From the NCBI GenBank assembly GCA_964035575.1, contig OZ037890.1, positions 558,001 through 622,000 on the forward strand: a stretch of DNA of 64,000 nt, written 5' to 3'. This document shows, one piece after another, positions 42,957 to 53,562 of this stretch. The stretch is from Rhynchopus sp. YZ270_cl-10. Lineage: Eukaryota; Euglenozoa; Diplonemea; Diplonemida; Diplonemidae. Numbering within the stretch: position 1 is the first letter of the stretch; every line of letters begins with the position of its first letter. Position numbers and translations under genes: made by a program. The notes beneath the pieces were generated by a model, which ran no database searches, was not told the DNA's origin, and was given only the letters and a program-made list of their open reading frames with translations.

Positions 42957-44166
42957 TTTAGGGTACTCACACTTTTTCTTTTGTTTCTTGTCCTTGGGTT
43001 TCCCAAAAATCCGAGCGGGCGGGCGGGAAAAAAAAAGTGAAGCAAAAAAAAAAAAAAGTGGGGAAAAAAAAAAAGTGAAGGGGGAAAAAAACCCTGTGCG
43101 GTATTTTTCCGCCCAAGGGGGCGTTTTGTTGCAGTTCTGAGCCAATCCCGGCTTGTGGTGGGGGATATTCGGAAAAATGGACAAAATTTCAGTGACTTAA
43201 ATTTTCGCAAAATATGAACCCATACTCGTAAACAGGGGTCATTTTCAGTCTAATTCTGGAAATTTTCCGGAAATTTTGGAAAATTCCGACATTTGGAAGC
43301 ATTTTTTTCCCCTGAAAAAAGTGGGTGTTCAGCCCCAAAACGTACCACGGGTGGCATTTCCGGAACCCGTCCGCGCTGTGGTGGCCTGGGGTCACTTTAC
43401 CGAAATGGCCAAATTCTTGGTTTTGGTCAAAATCCATGTGGGGAAATCCCAAATCCAGATTTTCTCTCCCTGATCCTCGGCGTCTGAAAATACGAGAGTG
43501 ACCGAAAACACCGGCATTTGCATTTCCGGAATCCGTCCGTTGTGTGGTGGGGTCAATTTGCCAAAATGGACAAGTTTTTGGTTTTGGTCAAAACCCGTCA
43601 GTGTAAGGTAAAGGGGAGCCGAGTGTTCGCCTGTAGAACTGGTAGAAAACAGGCAACGCCGCAGGCGCACGTTACCAACTTTTTTTACTCGTGCCATTTT
43701 CTTTTGATTGCACGAGCCGATTGCTCTCCACCGTGGGGCTCAGATTGGAGCGTGCAGTTCTCTACCTTGTGGGGATGTTGCAGTAGTCAGCAACACAGAG
43801 CCGCAGGCGCACGGTACGCTACTTTTTTCCTTTTTTGAAAACTTGGTTGTATTAGTGTAGTCACCCGAGGATGAACTCCACTACTTGCCCGGCTACAACG
43901 TGCCAAATGCTCTGGTCGCATGACCACGGGGGGTCATCTACAACCTCCAAACCCCATTTTTCTCGGGGGTCACCATGTACCCCCGAACCCTGTGAAAATC
44001 CGGAGTTTTCTGGAAAAAATAATGGGGTGGGCATGGTCCCACCCCGGTCCACCTTGGTGGAAACCCTGTACACTTTTTTTTTTTGCCCACTTTTTTTTTT
44101 TTTCCTCCCTGAAAAATCCGAGCGGGCGGGGACAAGAAACAAAAGAAAAAGTGAGAGTACCCTTAA
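42957..44166. mobile_element. TIR element of 1.2 kb with shared internal modules
   Basis: The left end (TTAGGGTACTCACACTTTTT and on through TCTTTTGTTTCTTGTCC) and the right end are inverted copies over about 40 bp, followed inward by CCGAGCGGGCGGG on both arms. Inside are two tandem-like copies of the TTTCCGGAAxCCGTCCG module (about 43350 and 43520), two copies of GCCGCAGGCGCACGGTACG (near 43655 and 43800) and a minus-strand S2 insertion (43838-43887). No transposase. Confidence 0.7.
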
Positions 44167-44559
44167 GCAAAAGAAAGATGGGATCATTTTTGTTGATCCC
44201 TCACCATACACTATCAATGTATTGATTGTATATGATGAAAATACCTTTTTTCACCTTTTCCCCCGATGCAAACCCTATCATTTATAAGGCGTGCACGAAA
44301 AAGTCTGTTTCGGGGTTTTTTTTTTAGTTTTTTTTTTTAGAATAATTGTTTGGATCGTGTGGTCTGCACAGCAACAATCTCGCGCTTTTTTAATTGTTAT
44401 TTATTCCCTTGAAGAACCCGATCACAAAAGCTTCATTTTTTTTTTTTAAACTCGGTCTCTTTTGTTGTTGTATCAGATGCGTGTATATTCCACCTTTTTG
44501 TCTTTTTCTTCTTTGTTGAAAGTGATTACAAATAGACTCGTGTTATCTTCTTTTTTTTA

Positions 44560-44615
44560 AAACCCACGAAGTGTCAGTGTCTGCATCCCAGAGGCGTTTG
44601 CACTATCAGCTTCAC
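44560..44615 (+). repeat. R5 repeat, short copy
   Basis: AAGTGTCAGTGTCTGCATCC then CAGAGGCGTTTGCACTATCA and GCTTCA. It is the 3' part of the longer R5 copies at 32925 and 51868. Confidence 0.65.
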
Positions 44616-45209
44616 CTTTCTTTTTATTCTAGGTATAATATTGGATACAGCCTGACAACGAAGGATTTTCGTGGCCTGACGTCCAGAGTACCAACCCCTC
44701 TTTTCCTGCTTGTAAACCACGTTTTTAAAAAAAGTTTTTTTTTAACAGCAATTGTGGGCCATGCGGCAAAGGGGTGATTAAACTAAACAATTTTAAAGGG
44801 ATATTGGGGCGGGGGTGGTGTTACATTGTAGCATAAAATGCGCGCAATTTACAGTCTTTTTTTGTTGGATTAGTGTAGCCGCCACGCAAGCAGTCTGCGA
44901 TGTGGCCCGTCACCTCCAATTATTTTATGCTAGGGACATCCCTCCACACCCGTTTGTCCCTTACGGGATAACAGTAGAACGAACCTGAAAAGCACCACAC
45001 ACCCCCCTCAATCCCCATCTCCTTGTCATCCCACTCTCTCCCTCCTCCCTCCTCCCTCCCCATCATTCCTCCCTCTAATTACGAATCAGTCTCTTATGAG
45101 TTGCGTCACGTGTAGGCACGAACATCTTGATGATTCCCTTTTAAAACCCCGCAATGCATTACCACTATGCACAGCATGCGGTAGTACGGAGACGCCAGGT
45201 TTGATGCTT

Positions 45210-45268
45210 TGTTACAACACACAACTTTTTTTACAGAGGGCGAAGCTCGCCTTTATATTACACCAAAA
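45210..45268 (+). promoter_or_regulatory. Leader acceptor of the 45269 gene
   Basis: ACTTTTTTTACAG ends at 45236, and ATG follows 33 nt later. The position makes the upstream in-frame ATG (45209) intronic or intergenic. Confidence 0.5.
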
Positions 45269-46222
45269 ATGGAAATCACAGTAGAGACTGCGGATGGACT
45301 GTCATCACACCTTGTCAGCATTGATGAGGCTGCACGGTGGTCTGTTGTGCTGGAGGTGGCAGCGGAGCTGTTACACTGTGCGCAGGAGGGGGTGGTGCTG
45401 GACCTTCCGGATGCGACTACTGTCGATGTTGCGTCAAGCACAGAGCACATCAGCGGGTTTGCAGTCTCCAATGGGGACACTATCACAGCAGACTACAGCT
45501 TTGCACACGCCACGACCACTGTCAGCGCAGGCGGCACCATCCCACCCCGCTGGATCCACGAACCCACCCTCTGGGTCACCCTCATCAAAAAGGAGTCCTA
45601 CGTCGTCCTCCCGAAGGCCTACCCGGCACCTCTCTCCATACGCGGCAACCCCACCGTGCTCGCACAAATGATCTTGCTCTATGGAGCTAGGATGTTGTTG
45701 GAAGGACCCTATTTCACAGGGCTAGACCCAGCTGTGCTTCGATCTGACGAGCTGATGCAGTGCTGTCTTGATTTGGTAGGTGGCGTGAAGGACCCAGAGA
45801 AAGGCAACCTGTTGCGTATATTGAAAGGCGGGTTGGTCCGCAAAGAAGATGTGATGCGGTTGGCGGCGTACAAAAAGGTTGCACCAAGGAAGGTCTATGC
45901 TGCGATGGGAGGGTGTCTAAGGAGTGATAAGGCGTTTCTGCTTGAGGTGTTGCGGAAGCGGTGCAGGATGGTGGCGTGTGTGGAAGCAGCGCTTTTTGAG
46001 GATGAAACGTTTTTGCGTGATGTGGTAATGATAGACCCAAGAGTGACGCTTAAGCTGCTTCCACACAAGGCACTGCCGATGTTCTCCGCAGGCTTGCGAG
46101 ATGAAGTATTGGAAGCGCTTCTGAAACAGTGCAAATCATCCTATCATTCCTGGACGAAGCCTGCAGCCTGGTCGCGAACAAAGAGAACCCGCACCTGGTA
46201 TATTCCAGGTACGTACTTATAG
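45269..46222 (+). CDS. Beta-grasp-like N-terminus plus helical-repeat-like protein; probable frame slip near its end
   Basis: 317 codons. Residues 1-80 (MEITVETADGLSSHL..., ending SNGDTITADYSF) have the length and pattern of a beta-grasp domain like those starting the 2870 and 61395 genes. The C-terminal half (about 190-300) is made of short helices such as RSDKAFLLEVLRKRCRMVA and EDETFLRDVVMIDPRVTLKL. These recall DUF4116-like repeats (a guess). After about 46127 the annotated frame (CKSSYHSWTKPAAW) looks unlike protein, whereas the next frame reads QIILSFLDEACSLVANKENP and reaches a donor-like CCAG|GTACGT at 46208. A one-base indel, in the assembly or in the gene, followed by splicing would explain this; no downstream exon was identified. 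Confidence 0.6.
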   Translation: MEITVETADGLSSHLVSIDEAARWSVVLEVAAELLHCAQEGVVLDLPDATTVDVASSTEHISGFAVSNGDTITADYSFAHATTTVSAGGTIPPRWIHEPTLWVTLIKKESYVVLPKAYPAPLSIRGNPTVLAQMILLYGARMLLEGPYFTGLDPAVLRSDELMQCCLDLVGGVKDPEKGNLLRILKGGLVRKEDVMRLAAYKKVAPRKVYAAMGGCLRSDKAFLLEVLRKRCRMVACVEAALFEDETFLRDVVMIDPRVTLKLLPHKALPMFSAGLRDEVLEALLKQCKSSYHSWTKPAAWSRTKRTRTWYIPGTYL

Positions 46223-46797
46223 TGTGCTGGATGCGGTGTGGCGAAGAGAAGGCAAGTTTTTTTTCTTCTTTTGCAACTAACGTTTCGCGAAACCTTGAAA
46301 AAAAAGTTTGTTATTTTTGGAAAAAAGGTGCCGAATGTTTGATGTGGTTTTGCTCCATAATATTATGGATACTCTCCCCTCCTGCTGTACGCGTATGGTG
46401 GTGTTGCATGTTTCATTCTTTCTGTCTTCGGAGGGTGAGGTAAAAAGTTAAGGTAAATGGACACCCAAAACCTACAATTTTCGTTCAGTGTAATAATGCG
46501 ATTTGTGTGTCTTATTTACACAAAAAAAGACTACACAAAAAGAAATGCAAACCTTCAATCAGTTTACACTAGCCAATACCAAACCGATTGATTGGATGCG
46601 ATCAACAAACAACAAAACAACAAACGACGAAAAAAATAGAGAAGTGGGGGTAGCATTTCATTTATTATTTCTATTTTAGTTTTACATCTTTGTAGCTTCT
46701 GTAGGGTACCTATCTCCACTACATTTGCGATTTTTTCCCCCTCTTTTTTCCCACTTCAAAAACACAACAAAAAGGCGCAAACAAATAATACCACACC
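46223..46797. other. Spacer before the Aha1-like gene
   Basis: Contains an S2-like stretch at 46548-46590. Acceptor-like ATCTTTGTAG and TTCTGTAG lie near 46690-46705, and a pyrimidine tract at 46725-46757. No gene is seen unless it hosts further exons of the preceding gene. Confidence 0.4.
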
Positions 46798-48285
46798 ATG
46801 GCAGAGGTAGGAAAAGGAGACCCACGGTGGATTGTTCAGGACAGAACTGACGGGGCGAATGTCAACTCATGGCACTGGACCGAAAAGGACATCACCCCAT
46901 GGGCGACCGAGAAGCTCGCCCAGATCATTGAGGGCCACTCCTTTGATATGTCTTCGGGCGACATTCAGGTCAAGGTCACAAAGGATTCCATTCTCGGGGA
47001 TTGCGGGGTGATGAACCGCAAGAAGAAGCTGGTGTTTTACTACCAATGGGGGGTGACCATGTCGTGGAAGGGCACGTTGTTTGCTGACACCGAGAAGGAG
47101 ACGGCTATTAGCGGAAAGATGAAGCTGACGGATGTGGACCAGGATGAAGATGACTTCGATGTGGAATGCTCTGCAAGCGCACCCAGCAAAGGCTCCAACG
47201 CAGACGCAGCAGTGATTGTCTCTCACGTCAAAAAATCTGCTCTCAAATACTGTGTCTCCTTGCTGTCTCTGCTGCAGCAGGAGATTAAGGTGTTTATGCA
47301 GCAGGGTTGCGACCTCTCTTCCCCTACTTCACGGTACTCCGCCTCCGAGACTCCTCCTGCACCAAGCGACTTCACAGATGCGCTGTCCGATGTTGAAGAG
47401 ACGGTGGAAGAGGAATCTTCTCCTGTTCCTGCATTCTCTGTCTCTGATCCTCGTTCTTCTCGGATCAATGTTTCGCTTATTAAAGAAACGACGGACCCTA
47501 TGGGTCTTCTTCTCGAGCCGAACACCTTAGAGCTTTTAGGCATAAAGGATGAAACTGCGGGTAGCAGATCTCTCGCGAAATGGTGTGTCGGATTGTTTTT
47601 GTCTGAAATTAATGGAGTGGTGGTGGAAAATATGGAGGGGGTGAAAAATGCTGCAGGAGGACAGACAGAGTTGTCGTTGGTCTTTGTGGATGCGCATTTG
47701 AACGCGGGGAGGTATCAGGAGTCGGTAGAGATGAATGAGAGGTTGGTGGATCAAAAGGTAGGAGGTGTGGTGGTGCCGGTTGAGTTGCGGAGGAAGTTTT
47801 TGCAGAACCGGGCGGTGAGTCGGTTGATGAAGAATGTTGCTTTTAAAAGCAATATTCTGACAAACGCTGCAGTAGATGATGCAAAGCTGCTTGAAAACGA
47901 CGAAGAACAACTCTACGCGAAATGCTGGGTCCTCCTCAAAGCGCACAGCATGAGCACCGACAGCGCGACGCAACGTCAGTACACCACCCTGCTCCTCCAG
48001 CACTGTCTCTCCTCGACCCCTACCCTACCAATCTTCCACGCCCTCATGGCACAGCTCCCTACCTTCGCCGCTGTGCACACTGCCATCCCAATGGAGACCC
48101 TCATGAGCGGCCACCAAGACGCCATTCTCATCTTCGTCCGCAGACTCAAAACCCTCACCGTTACTGGAGACATCCGGTACCTCAAGGATGCTTACGCACC
48201 GCACCTCCGCAAACACTTCAAACGACATGAAAACGTCGAAATTGCAAACTTCGCACGCAATGTCGGAAAAATTCAGAGAAGTTAA
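46798..48285 (+). CDS. Aha1 N-terminal domain protein fused to a PDZ-like domain
   Basis: 495 aa, one exon. Residues 1-170 are a clear Aha1_N domain: GDPRWIVQDRTDGANVNSWH near the start, WTEKDITPWATEKL, then NRKKKLVFYYQWGVTMSWKG. In Aha1 this region binds the Hsp90 middle domain and, with the NxNNWHW-like motif (here NVNSWHW), stimulates the ATPase. An acidic Ser/Pro linker spans 175-222. Residues 223-298 look like a PDZ fold (DPMGLLLEPNTLELLGI ... INGVVVENMEGV ... ELSLVFV). The last 195 residues are helical and unassigned. The usual Aha1 C-terminal AHSA1/START-like domain is absent. The protein probably is a cytosolic Hsp90 co-chaperone variant linking Hsp90 to a PDZ ligand; that link is inference. 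Confidence 0.85.
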   Translation: MAEVGKGDPRWIVQDRTDGANVNSWHWTEKDITPWATEKLAQIIEGHSFDMSSGDIQVKVTKDSILGDCGVMNRKKKLVFYYQWGVTMSWKGTLFADTEKETAISGKMKLTDVDQDEDDFDVECSASAPSKGSNADAAVIVSHVKKSALKYCVSLLSLLQQEIKVFMQQGCDLSSPTSRYSASETPPAPSDFTDALSDVEETVEEESSPVPAFSVSDPRSSRINVSLIKETTDPMGLLLEPNTLELLGIKDETAGSRSLAKWCVGLFLSEINGVVVENMEGVKNAAGGQTELSLVFVDAHLNAGRYQESVEMNERLVDQKVGGVVVPVELRRKFLQNRAVSRLMKNVAFKSNILTNAAVDDAKLLENDEEQLYAKCWVLLKAHSMSTDSATQRQYTTLLLQHCLSSTPTLPIFHALMAQLPTFAAVHTAIPMETLMSGHQDAILIFVRRLKTLTVTGDIRYLKDAYAPHLRKHFKRHENVEIANFARNVGKIQRS

Positions 48286-49053
48286 AAAAAAGAGGAAAAG
48301 AGAGAAGCGAAAAAAAGGGAATGATGGAGAATGTACCTAACCGAAAAGTTAAAGTTTTCTGAAAAAAAGCTTTTGAGGAAGAAAGAAGAAGGGGGGGGGG
48401 GGGGGGTTTTACAGTAGCCGTGTTTATTATGGGTCTCTCTAAGAGAGGGTGGACCCAATATCTGCCCTTAATTAACTCACCATTAAGTCATCAGTAATAA
48501 AACGCACCCGTAAGCATGCGGCGTACTGTACTAGTTGATGTGTTCTGGAGGTGAATTAAACCTTTCAAGTTTTTTTTTTTTTTTTTTTTTACTGGTTTTC
48601 TTCCTTGCTTTCGTATTTTTTGTTTTCTTTATCTATGTGGATCCCCCCCAGTGAACCGTTAGGGACCCCGCTCTGCCGTGGCAGTCGTGGTTAGCGTTGT
48701 CATGTTTGTCTGTAGCACACAAGTAAGAAGAGAGACTCTAGGTCTCATTGGCGTCTGTTTCTCAAAAGTTTGGTTGTTGTTCTACTCTTGTGGGTTGCCG
48801 TTAAACGGAAGCGCCTCCCCATTTACCACGAAAATCGGGGGGAACATACAGGCTGCACAGATCTCCCCCCACTATGTGGCAGTCGAGCCTTGTTACGTGG
48901 CTCCCTGGCCTGACTGCGAACTCCGCGCAACCTCACACGAGGTTAACCACGGAGTCAAAAAGAAAAAGAAAATATGATAAAATAAAAAATTTATAAAGTG
49001 CACCCAAGCCCCCCGGGGCCTGGGCACCTTATAAATTAAAAGGAAAAAAAATG
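48286..49053. other. Spacer with palindrome
   Basis: Contains G- and T-homopolymers. A 50-bp palindrome at 48988-49037 has arms AATTTATAAAGTGCACCC and GGGCACCTTATAAATT. No gene is seen. Confidence 0.5.
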
Positions 49054-49882
49054 ATATCAGGGTTCTATATAGGCCCGGTCACTCGGTCGGTCTGACCGAG
49101 TCAGACGTTGACTCGGTCAGCCGTTTTTTTTTTTTTTTTTTTATAAATCTCAGATTTTTTTTCCAAATCTTGGGGTGGAAATTTTGGTACCTCCCACGAG
49201 CCTCTGAGAGTGACCAGAAATGGCCTCATGAACAAAGTGACCCCGTCACAGCCAGAACGCGACTCAATTGGTCAAACGCCGAAGGAAAAGGAAGCATGCA
49301 GCATGGCGAAATAATAAAAGTAGCGTACCGTGCGCCTGCGGCGCAAGATTGCAACCCACCCTTCCCATGATATACTTTTGCAGTAAAAATGTGCAATTTT
49401 AAGCGCAATTTTTAGAAATGTTGCGTACCGTGGCTTCGCCAGAAACTTTCGTTTTAGAAAAACAGGGGAGTAAAATTACGGAAGCTGACCACAATTACCA
49501 GCGACAGTGCCGTTTTGTGTCAACTTTTTTTTAGAAATGTTGCGTACCGTGGCTTCGCTTTGGGTGCCGTGACCGCCCTTTCTTTGTTATAAATGTACTG
49601 AGGCTACAGACAATTCGTGTACCACTTGTGCCTGGTGCACGAATTGCTTCAATGAAGTGCCGAACTCCGCAGTTGGATAACCGAGGAATTCTCACATTCC
49701 GCCGGAGGCCCCCAACTTGAGCTAGGTTGGGGACCCGGGCTCGACCGAGTTTCAGCGAAAAACCCCAAAACCTATATAATTCCCTGTGGAGGGGGGAAAT
49801 TTTTTTTTTGGGCTGACCGAGTCAAACCGATTCTGACCGAGCCAGCCCCTCGTGGGCGGAATGCTGTATAGAACCCTGTGAT
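49054..49882. mobile_element. TIR element (TIR-A family, second member)
   Basis: The ends TATCAGGGTTCTATATAGG (left) and the inverse of CTGTATAGAACCCTGTGATA (right) match. Both arms carry repeated TGACCGAGTC blocks. The interior has two partial copies of the GCGTACCGTGGCTTCGC module and CCCCAACTTGAGCTAGG...GACCCGGGC, as in 480-780. No ORF. Confidence 0.6.
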
Positions 49883-50860
49883 ACAGGGGTGGGCGGGCAC
49901 CCTGGGGTTTTTTCCATTTTTTTGGATCGGGCACCCGGGTTTTTTCTAAGGATTTTTACAGGCAATTTTTTGGATTTTTCTGAGAACACGCTGCCCCCCT
50001 GCCGAAATATGTTCTCGGTTTTCCCTTTTCGGGGGTTTTTTTGGCCTTTTTCGGGTTTTCCAAGCTTTTACCCTCACTGTCACGGGGTCATTTTGAAAAA
50101 AATGGGCAAGTTCTTGGCTGATACACGTTTTGGTCCTTACCACCAGCGAGTTGCTTAGCGGGGTTAAATTGAACTATGATTCTGGACCCACTGTAACGTG
50201 AACTGCCCCCTCGAAATTCAAGAAGGGGTCCTAAACCCGGGCGCGCTACGTGCACTACGAATGTTCGGGATGAATATAAAACGGCGCCGCAGGCGGAAAA
50301 AAAAAATAGGGTACAGTATAAAAAATGCAGCTTTTACACCACAAAGCCACTCTGCGAATCCTTTTTTGCAGAGCAAAAAAGGGAAAATGGCGCCGCAGGC
50401 AAATTTTTTTTTAAGGTGCAGCCCTGGGCGGCGCGGAACTATTTTCTTTTTCGTTCCTCAGTGCCGTCAGGGCCTGCCCAAGTGCGCCAACGCAATGCAC
50501 TTTGCTACCACCGTGGTGGCGAGCACTTGCAGCACTGCAAGAAGCAAGGTTCCCTCGACGTTTGCAGTCACACGCACCATACTGTATTATTATTTATTCT
50601 GTTGTGCGGGAGGTGAAAGGGACCAGACCGAAGGAAGCGGGGTGGAGACTTTTTTGTTCATTATGGCTTGGTACCGCACTCCCCGGGCAGAGTGCGAGTT
50701 ATTCCCAGCCCGGGGCCCGGCCCGACCCCCCAGACTTTTTCCCCTAAGAAAAACCCTTAGAAAAATAAATTTTCCCCGTATAAAATCCTTAGAAAAAATA
50801 AAATAAAATCAAAATCGGGCCCCGGGCACCCACTTTAGGCCCAGGCCTGCCTGTGATATG
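49880..50860. mobile_element. Adjoining TIR element with GC-rich arms
   Basis: Left arm GTGGGCGGGCACCCTGGGG ... TTTTTTCTAAGGATTTTTAC. The right arm in inverse carries GTGGGTGCCCGGGG ... TTTTTTCTAAGGATTTTATA. Inside, 50172-50420 is an inverted copy of the 16370-16600 module, including the CGCCGCAGGCGG block. It is immediately next to the LINE tail. Confidence 0.5.
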
Positions 50861-51775
50861 TTTTTTTTTTTTTTTTTTTTTTTTTTTTTGTTTTTTTTTT
50901 GTATTTTTTTGTTTTTTCTTTGTTTTTTTGTTGTTTTTTTTTTTTTTGAAAAGTAAAAAGTATGTTTGAAAGTGTAACACACGTCTTCGCAGAAGACGGC
51001 GTTCCGCACATGTTTTGTCTTCGCAACCGTCAGTTGCGCTGGTCGTGGTGCCGCAGGTACGTCCTGGGCTTGCTTTGTGTTCGCAGTTTTTATTTTCTTT
51101 TCTTTATTGTTTCAAGTTTTGGCCGGCGTCTCCTCAGCAGGTGTTGCTCCGCACGAGTTCAGGCAGGCTGGCCTCTGTCAGTTTTGCTGCGCTGATGTAC
51201 TTCAGGCACAATTGGGGTTGCTCTAGCAGTAAGAACTTGAGCGACTTGTTTGGCAGTAGGTCTGTCCTTAGTGCCTTGGTGGCTGAACACACTTTGAACA
51301 TGTGCTTCAGTGTCGCCTTTGCTTTTGACGTGCAGTTGTTGCAGCGTGCCACGTCGTTGCTGCCCATGTAGTCGAACAGCGCAGGGTGGCGCTCTGTCCG
51401 CAGCAGTCTCATCTGCACTGCTCCCCGCCGCGTGAGCTCCGGTGTGCTCAGCTTGGGTCGCGCCACTCCCTTCGGGGTGTCCGCCGTGATCGTGCTGTAG
51501 AGTTCGCTCACCGGTTGCGGTGTGTAGCTGGAGCAGACTGCGCGTATCGCCGCTTTGCACGCCAGGAGCGTGAGTGGTTCCTCTTGTAGGCGGCCTTTTT
51601 GTGATGCCCGTTCTGCTTGGTACGTGGCCGTACCTAACTTGGCTTCGTGGTCCGCTTCCTCATTTCCACTCACCCCCACATGTGACGGGATGTACTGCAT
51701 GATCACCCGCACCTTGGTTGTAGCCCGGTGTAGTGCCGACCACACGTCGCAGAGAAGTCCCGTTTTTTTTTTTCG
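50861..51775 (-). mobile_element. 5'-truncated LINE: RNase H end, zinc knuckle, 3' UTR and A-tail
   Basis: The minus-strand frame (about 51775-51134) has VIMQYIPSHVGVSGNEEADH, the RNase H C-terminal motif with its His, Glu and Asp residues, followed by CNNCTSKAKATLKHMFKVC, the CxxC...H...C knuckle that closes many LINE ORFs. The stop is at 51134, a 3' UTR of about 170 nt follows, and then an A-rich tail (T-run on the + strand, 50861-50948). Only the end of the element is present, as expected of incomplete reverse transcription. It is probably related to the RT fragment at 39700-40203, although the two do not overlap. Confidence 0.85.
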
Positions 51776-51867
51776 TAATAAAATTTTTGCGTGCAAAAAA
51801 GAAAAGTGAATATTTAGGGGGGGTTGTTTTTTTCTTTCAAAATCAGGTGTGGTTTTTCTCTTTTTTT

Positions 51868-52070
51868 TGGATTCAGCAGTGCCCAGTGTTGTGTTTTTCT
51901 TGAGTCTTTAAATCATGTTATCACTCCTTCCCAGTCAGGATGGGGAAATGGCTGTGTTCCTGCTTACAGTTTCCCTGTAAGCAACTCCCAAATTCAACAC
52001 TCAGGGGGTTCGATAATCCGCGGAGTGTCAGTGCCTGCGTCCCAGAGGCGTTTGCACTATCAACTTCATT
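51868..52070 (+). repeat. R5 repeat, long copy
   Basis: About 200 bp similar to 32925-33120, ending GTGTCAGTGCCTGCGTCCCA then GAGGCGTTTGCACTATCAAC and a T-run. Confidence 0.7.
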
Positions 52071-52393
52071 TTTTTTGTGTCAACTTTTTTTTCATTCCAA
52101 AAAGGGTATGGTGATCTCACGTAGGGGAGGGGTGATGACACAGTATCAAAAATTTCAAGAAAACTAAAATAACCCAATACGTCGAGAACGTGCCAACAGA
52201 CACGAGTAAGGTGCCTTTTCCCCCCCACCGCACCCCCTTTTTTCTTCGACAACAAAACTAATAAAAATAACAACAAAAATACCACACGATCTCACAGAGG
52301 GCAAAATAAAGCATCAACCCTTCTTTTAAACCTCCCAAAAAAAAAAAATGGCAAAAAAGGAATGACCTTCCAATACCTTTTGAAAATACAGCA

Positions 52394-53332
52394 TCAGTCC
52401 TATTCGTGGTCATTTACCCCCCCCCCTAAATTTACCCCCCCCCCCCCTTATTTTACCCCCTTTTTCAGAAAAAAACGGTTCAGGCCAAAATAACATGGTA
52501 ATTTACCCCCCCCCCTTATAATACCCTGTTGTGGCTGGTACTTTACCCCCCTGGGGGGGTAAAGTACCAGCCACCAGGTAATTTTTGGGTAATTATCGCC
52601 GCAACACGCCAGGTGGTGTTTTGTCACGAGTGACCTAAACCCACGAGCGAAGCGAGGGGGTTCAGGGAACGAGTGGCAAAACACCACCTGGCGTGTAATT
52701 ATGGGGTAATAGTTTCACTTAGTGCAGCGCATACCTGTTTTGTTTTATGGTTTGCTGGGAGGGGCTGATGTGTTCAGCGGGTCGTACATCCGGAGACTGT
52801 AGGACTCGTCTGATTTGAAGCTGGAGACAAGCTCGAAATGAGGAAAGGGGTAAAGTGCAAATAATCTTTCACCCTGTTTTACATCACGTGTGCAGGTAGA
52901 TGGGTGCAGGTGGGTACGTTTGTGCTGCGTGGGCGATACGTTTGGGACACCTCACGGAATCTGAGGCAACACCGTGATCCCTGACCAGTCATGGTTCAGG
53001 CACGGGCAGAAAGATGATGTGGATGATGTGGATCCATGATGCATGACTGCTTGCGATGTCGCAAGGAAGTGAGGAATTTTTTTCAGATGACACATTTGTC
53101 ATGAGAGCATGTGTCGTCACACTGTGTTGTGCAAAATTTTACCCCACCGTGTATGAAAAAGTCCCCCCTTCCCACCCAAAAACATGACCTAACCCATAAC
53201 ATGGTAATTTACCCCCCCCCCCCCCCCCTTACCCCCTCATTTACCCCCCCCCCTTATTTTACCCCCTTATTTCCAAAATTTCCGGTTCACCGACCCAAAG
53301 GGGGGGGGGTAAATGACCACGAATAGGACTGA
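52394..53332. mobile_element. TIR element with poly-C/poly-G ends and nested hairpins
   Basis: The inverted ends read TCAGTCCTATTCGTGGTCAT then TTACCCCCCCC. The interior has several ATTTACCCCC repeats, a hairpin at about 52535-52580 (CTGGTACTTTACCCCC and its mirror) and a 100-bp palindrome at about 52607-52703 (AACACGCCAGGTGGTGTTTT and its mirror). 939 bp, no ORF, no clear target duplication. Confidence 0.75.
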
Positions 53333-53504
53333 TTTTTTTAAAATTTACACGATGACCTATTTACCTACCATACATTTGCACGCAATGAATGCAAACATAC
53401 ATATTACCTAACAAGCTCGAGCTTTGGTAAGTAATATGCTACAATAGTAACAAGGAAAAAAGCTTGTTACTTTGCTACCATGGTAACATCACCGTGCACG
53501 CAAA

Positions 53505-53562
53505 CCTACACCCCTCTCCCCCTCTTCTCCAGCCATCCCATCAGAACAAAGGGGGTACTACA
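53505..53562 (+). promoter_or_regulatory. Leader acceptor of the SET-domain gene
   Basis: The pyrimidine tract CCCCTCTCCCCCTCTTCTCC is followed by AG at 53531-53532. The start codon is 31 nt downstream. This sets the start at 53563 and not at the longer upstream frame. Confidence 0.6.

Noticed and set aside
45209-45268. Upstream in-frame ATG of the 45269 gene
   Set aside because: An acceptor-like TTTTTTTACAG at 45236 lies between it and the second ATG, which starts the domain-like sequence.
50789-51026. Lysine-rich minus-strand frames
   Set aside because: They translate the LINE A-tail; not genes.
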